Below the pieces are notes generated by a model that saw only the letters and a program-made list of their open reading frames with translations, did no database searches and was not told where the DNA came from. DNA of 64,000 nt, taken from NCBI RefSeq assembly GCF_005844085.1, contig NZ_VCDI01000001.1, positions 310,001 to 374,000 on the forward strand, read 5' to 3'. The stretch is from Lichenicoccus roseus. Lineage in GTDB: Bacteria; Pseudomonadota; Alphaproteobacteria; Acetobacterales; Acetobacteraceae. Made by a program: the position numbers and the translations under genes. Position 1 is the stretch's first letter; the number at the start of each line of letters is the position of its first letter. Positions 63,878 to 64,000 of this stretch are shown here, one piece after another.

Positions 63878-64000
63878 TCAGGCGGCGGCCGATGCCGGGG
63901 CGTCGCGCTGCAGCGGCAGGGCCTTACCCCAGCGGGACGGGTTCGCCCTGTCCGGATCGGGCTTGTTGTCGATCGGACCGCGATAGGCGCTGCAGCCGGC
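63878..64000 (-). CDS. 3' end of an unidentified gene
   Basis: An open frame enters from the right edge and ends at a TGA at 63878-63880, leaving 40 residues that read in part YRGPIDNKPDPDRANPSRWG and end APASAAA. Codon use is GC3-rich like the real genes around it. The fragment is too short to name. It is convergent with the response regulator gene. Confidence 0.5.
   Translation of the reverse strand, partial: AGCSAYRGPIDNKPDPDRANPSRWGKALPLQRDAPASAAA

Overview
The window is 64 kb of GC-rich chromosome from an alphaproteobacterium, most likely a member of the Rhodospirillales/Acetobacteraceae. The indications are high GC with strong GC3, a LexA of alphaproteobacterial type under a GAAC-N7-GAAC SOS box, the lysC/ubiG and DUF1178-glutaredoxin-comF-methyltransferase neighbourhoods usual in that class, UbiG, and a CheA-type chemotaxis operon with a hybrid receiver. 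The species cannot be named from the sequence alone. Nearly all of the window is ordinary, densely packed, often overlapping core genes.

Layout. 1-10.1 kb: moeA (5' cut), lexA, a convergent biotin operon (bioF, a BioH-like esterase, a bioC-bioD fusion), then on the minus strand moaD-moaE, a Gly-rich lipoprotein, pgsA-mobB and uvrC. 10.1-10.8 kb: an AT-richer gap with one perfect DnaA box. 10.8-18.2 kb: a GT4 glycosyltransferase and a 2OG-Fe(II) oxygenase, an M19 dipeptidase, xthA, a MOSC protein, MgtC and a cardiolipin-synthase-like PLD. 18.3-25.2 kb: the envelope operon lptF-lptG-lptD-surA-rsmA, without pdxA. 25.3-30.1 kb: an MCP fused to PilZ, a small unknown protein, an MHS transporter and a nitronate monooxygenase. 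30.1-37.0 kb: lysC, ubiG, a DUF2147 protein, DUF1178, grx, comF, an NDUFAF5-like methyltransferase, a tiny lipoprotein, moaA and DUF3553. 37.1-42.6 kb: the chemotaxis operon cheA-cheW-cheY-cheB-cheR. 42.6-48.2 kb: pgm/manB, galU, maeB, tRNA-Leu(GAG) and lipB. 48.3-63.8 kb: the accessory part, with a LolA-like protein, a two-headed GT2 glycosyltransferase with a duplicated N-terminal module, and a divergent giant surface protein of about 3,796 residues followed directly by a single-domain response regulator.

How the genes relate. Six molybdenum-cofactor-related loci (moeA, moaD, moaE, mobB, moaA, MOSC) are scattered over 37 kb. The Lpt genes, the SurA chaperone, the LolA-like protein, PgsA and the PLD enzyme all serve the envelope. 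GalU and phosphoglucomutase supply nucleotide sugars that the two glycosyltransferases may use. The MCP-PilZ protein and the hybrid CheA suggest that c-di-GMP and chemotaxis signals meet.

The most interesting object is the giant protein at 52,001-63,391. It has 28 Ig-like repeats of exactly 100 or 105 residues, an internal perfect 399-bp duplication 4,950 bp apart, and a Gly/Ser-rich beta-solenoid-like C terminus. It lies in an apparent surface-biogenesis locus with the glycosyltransferase, the LolA-like protein and the response regulator.
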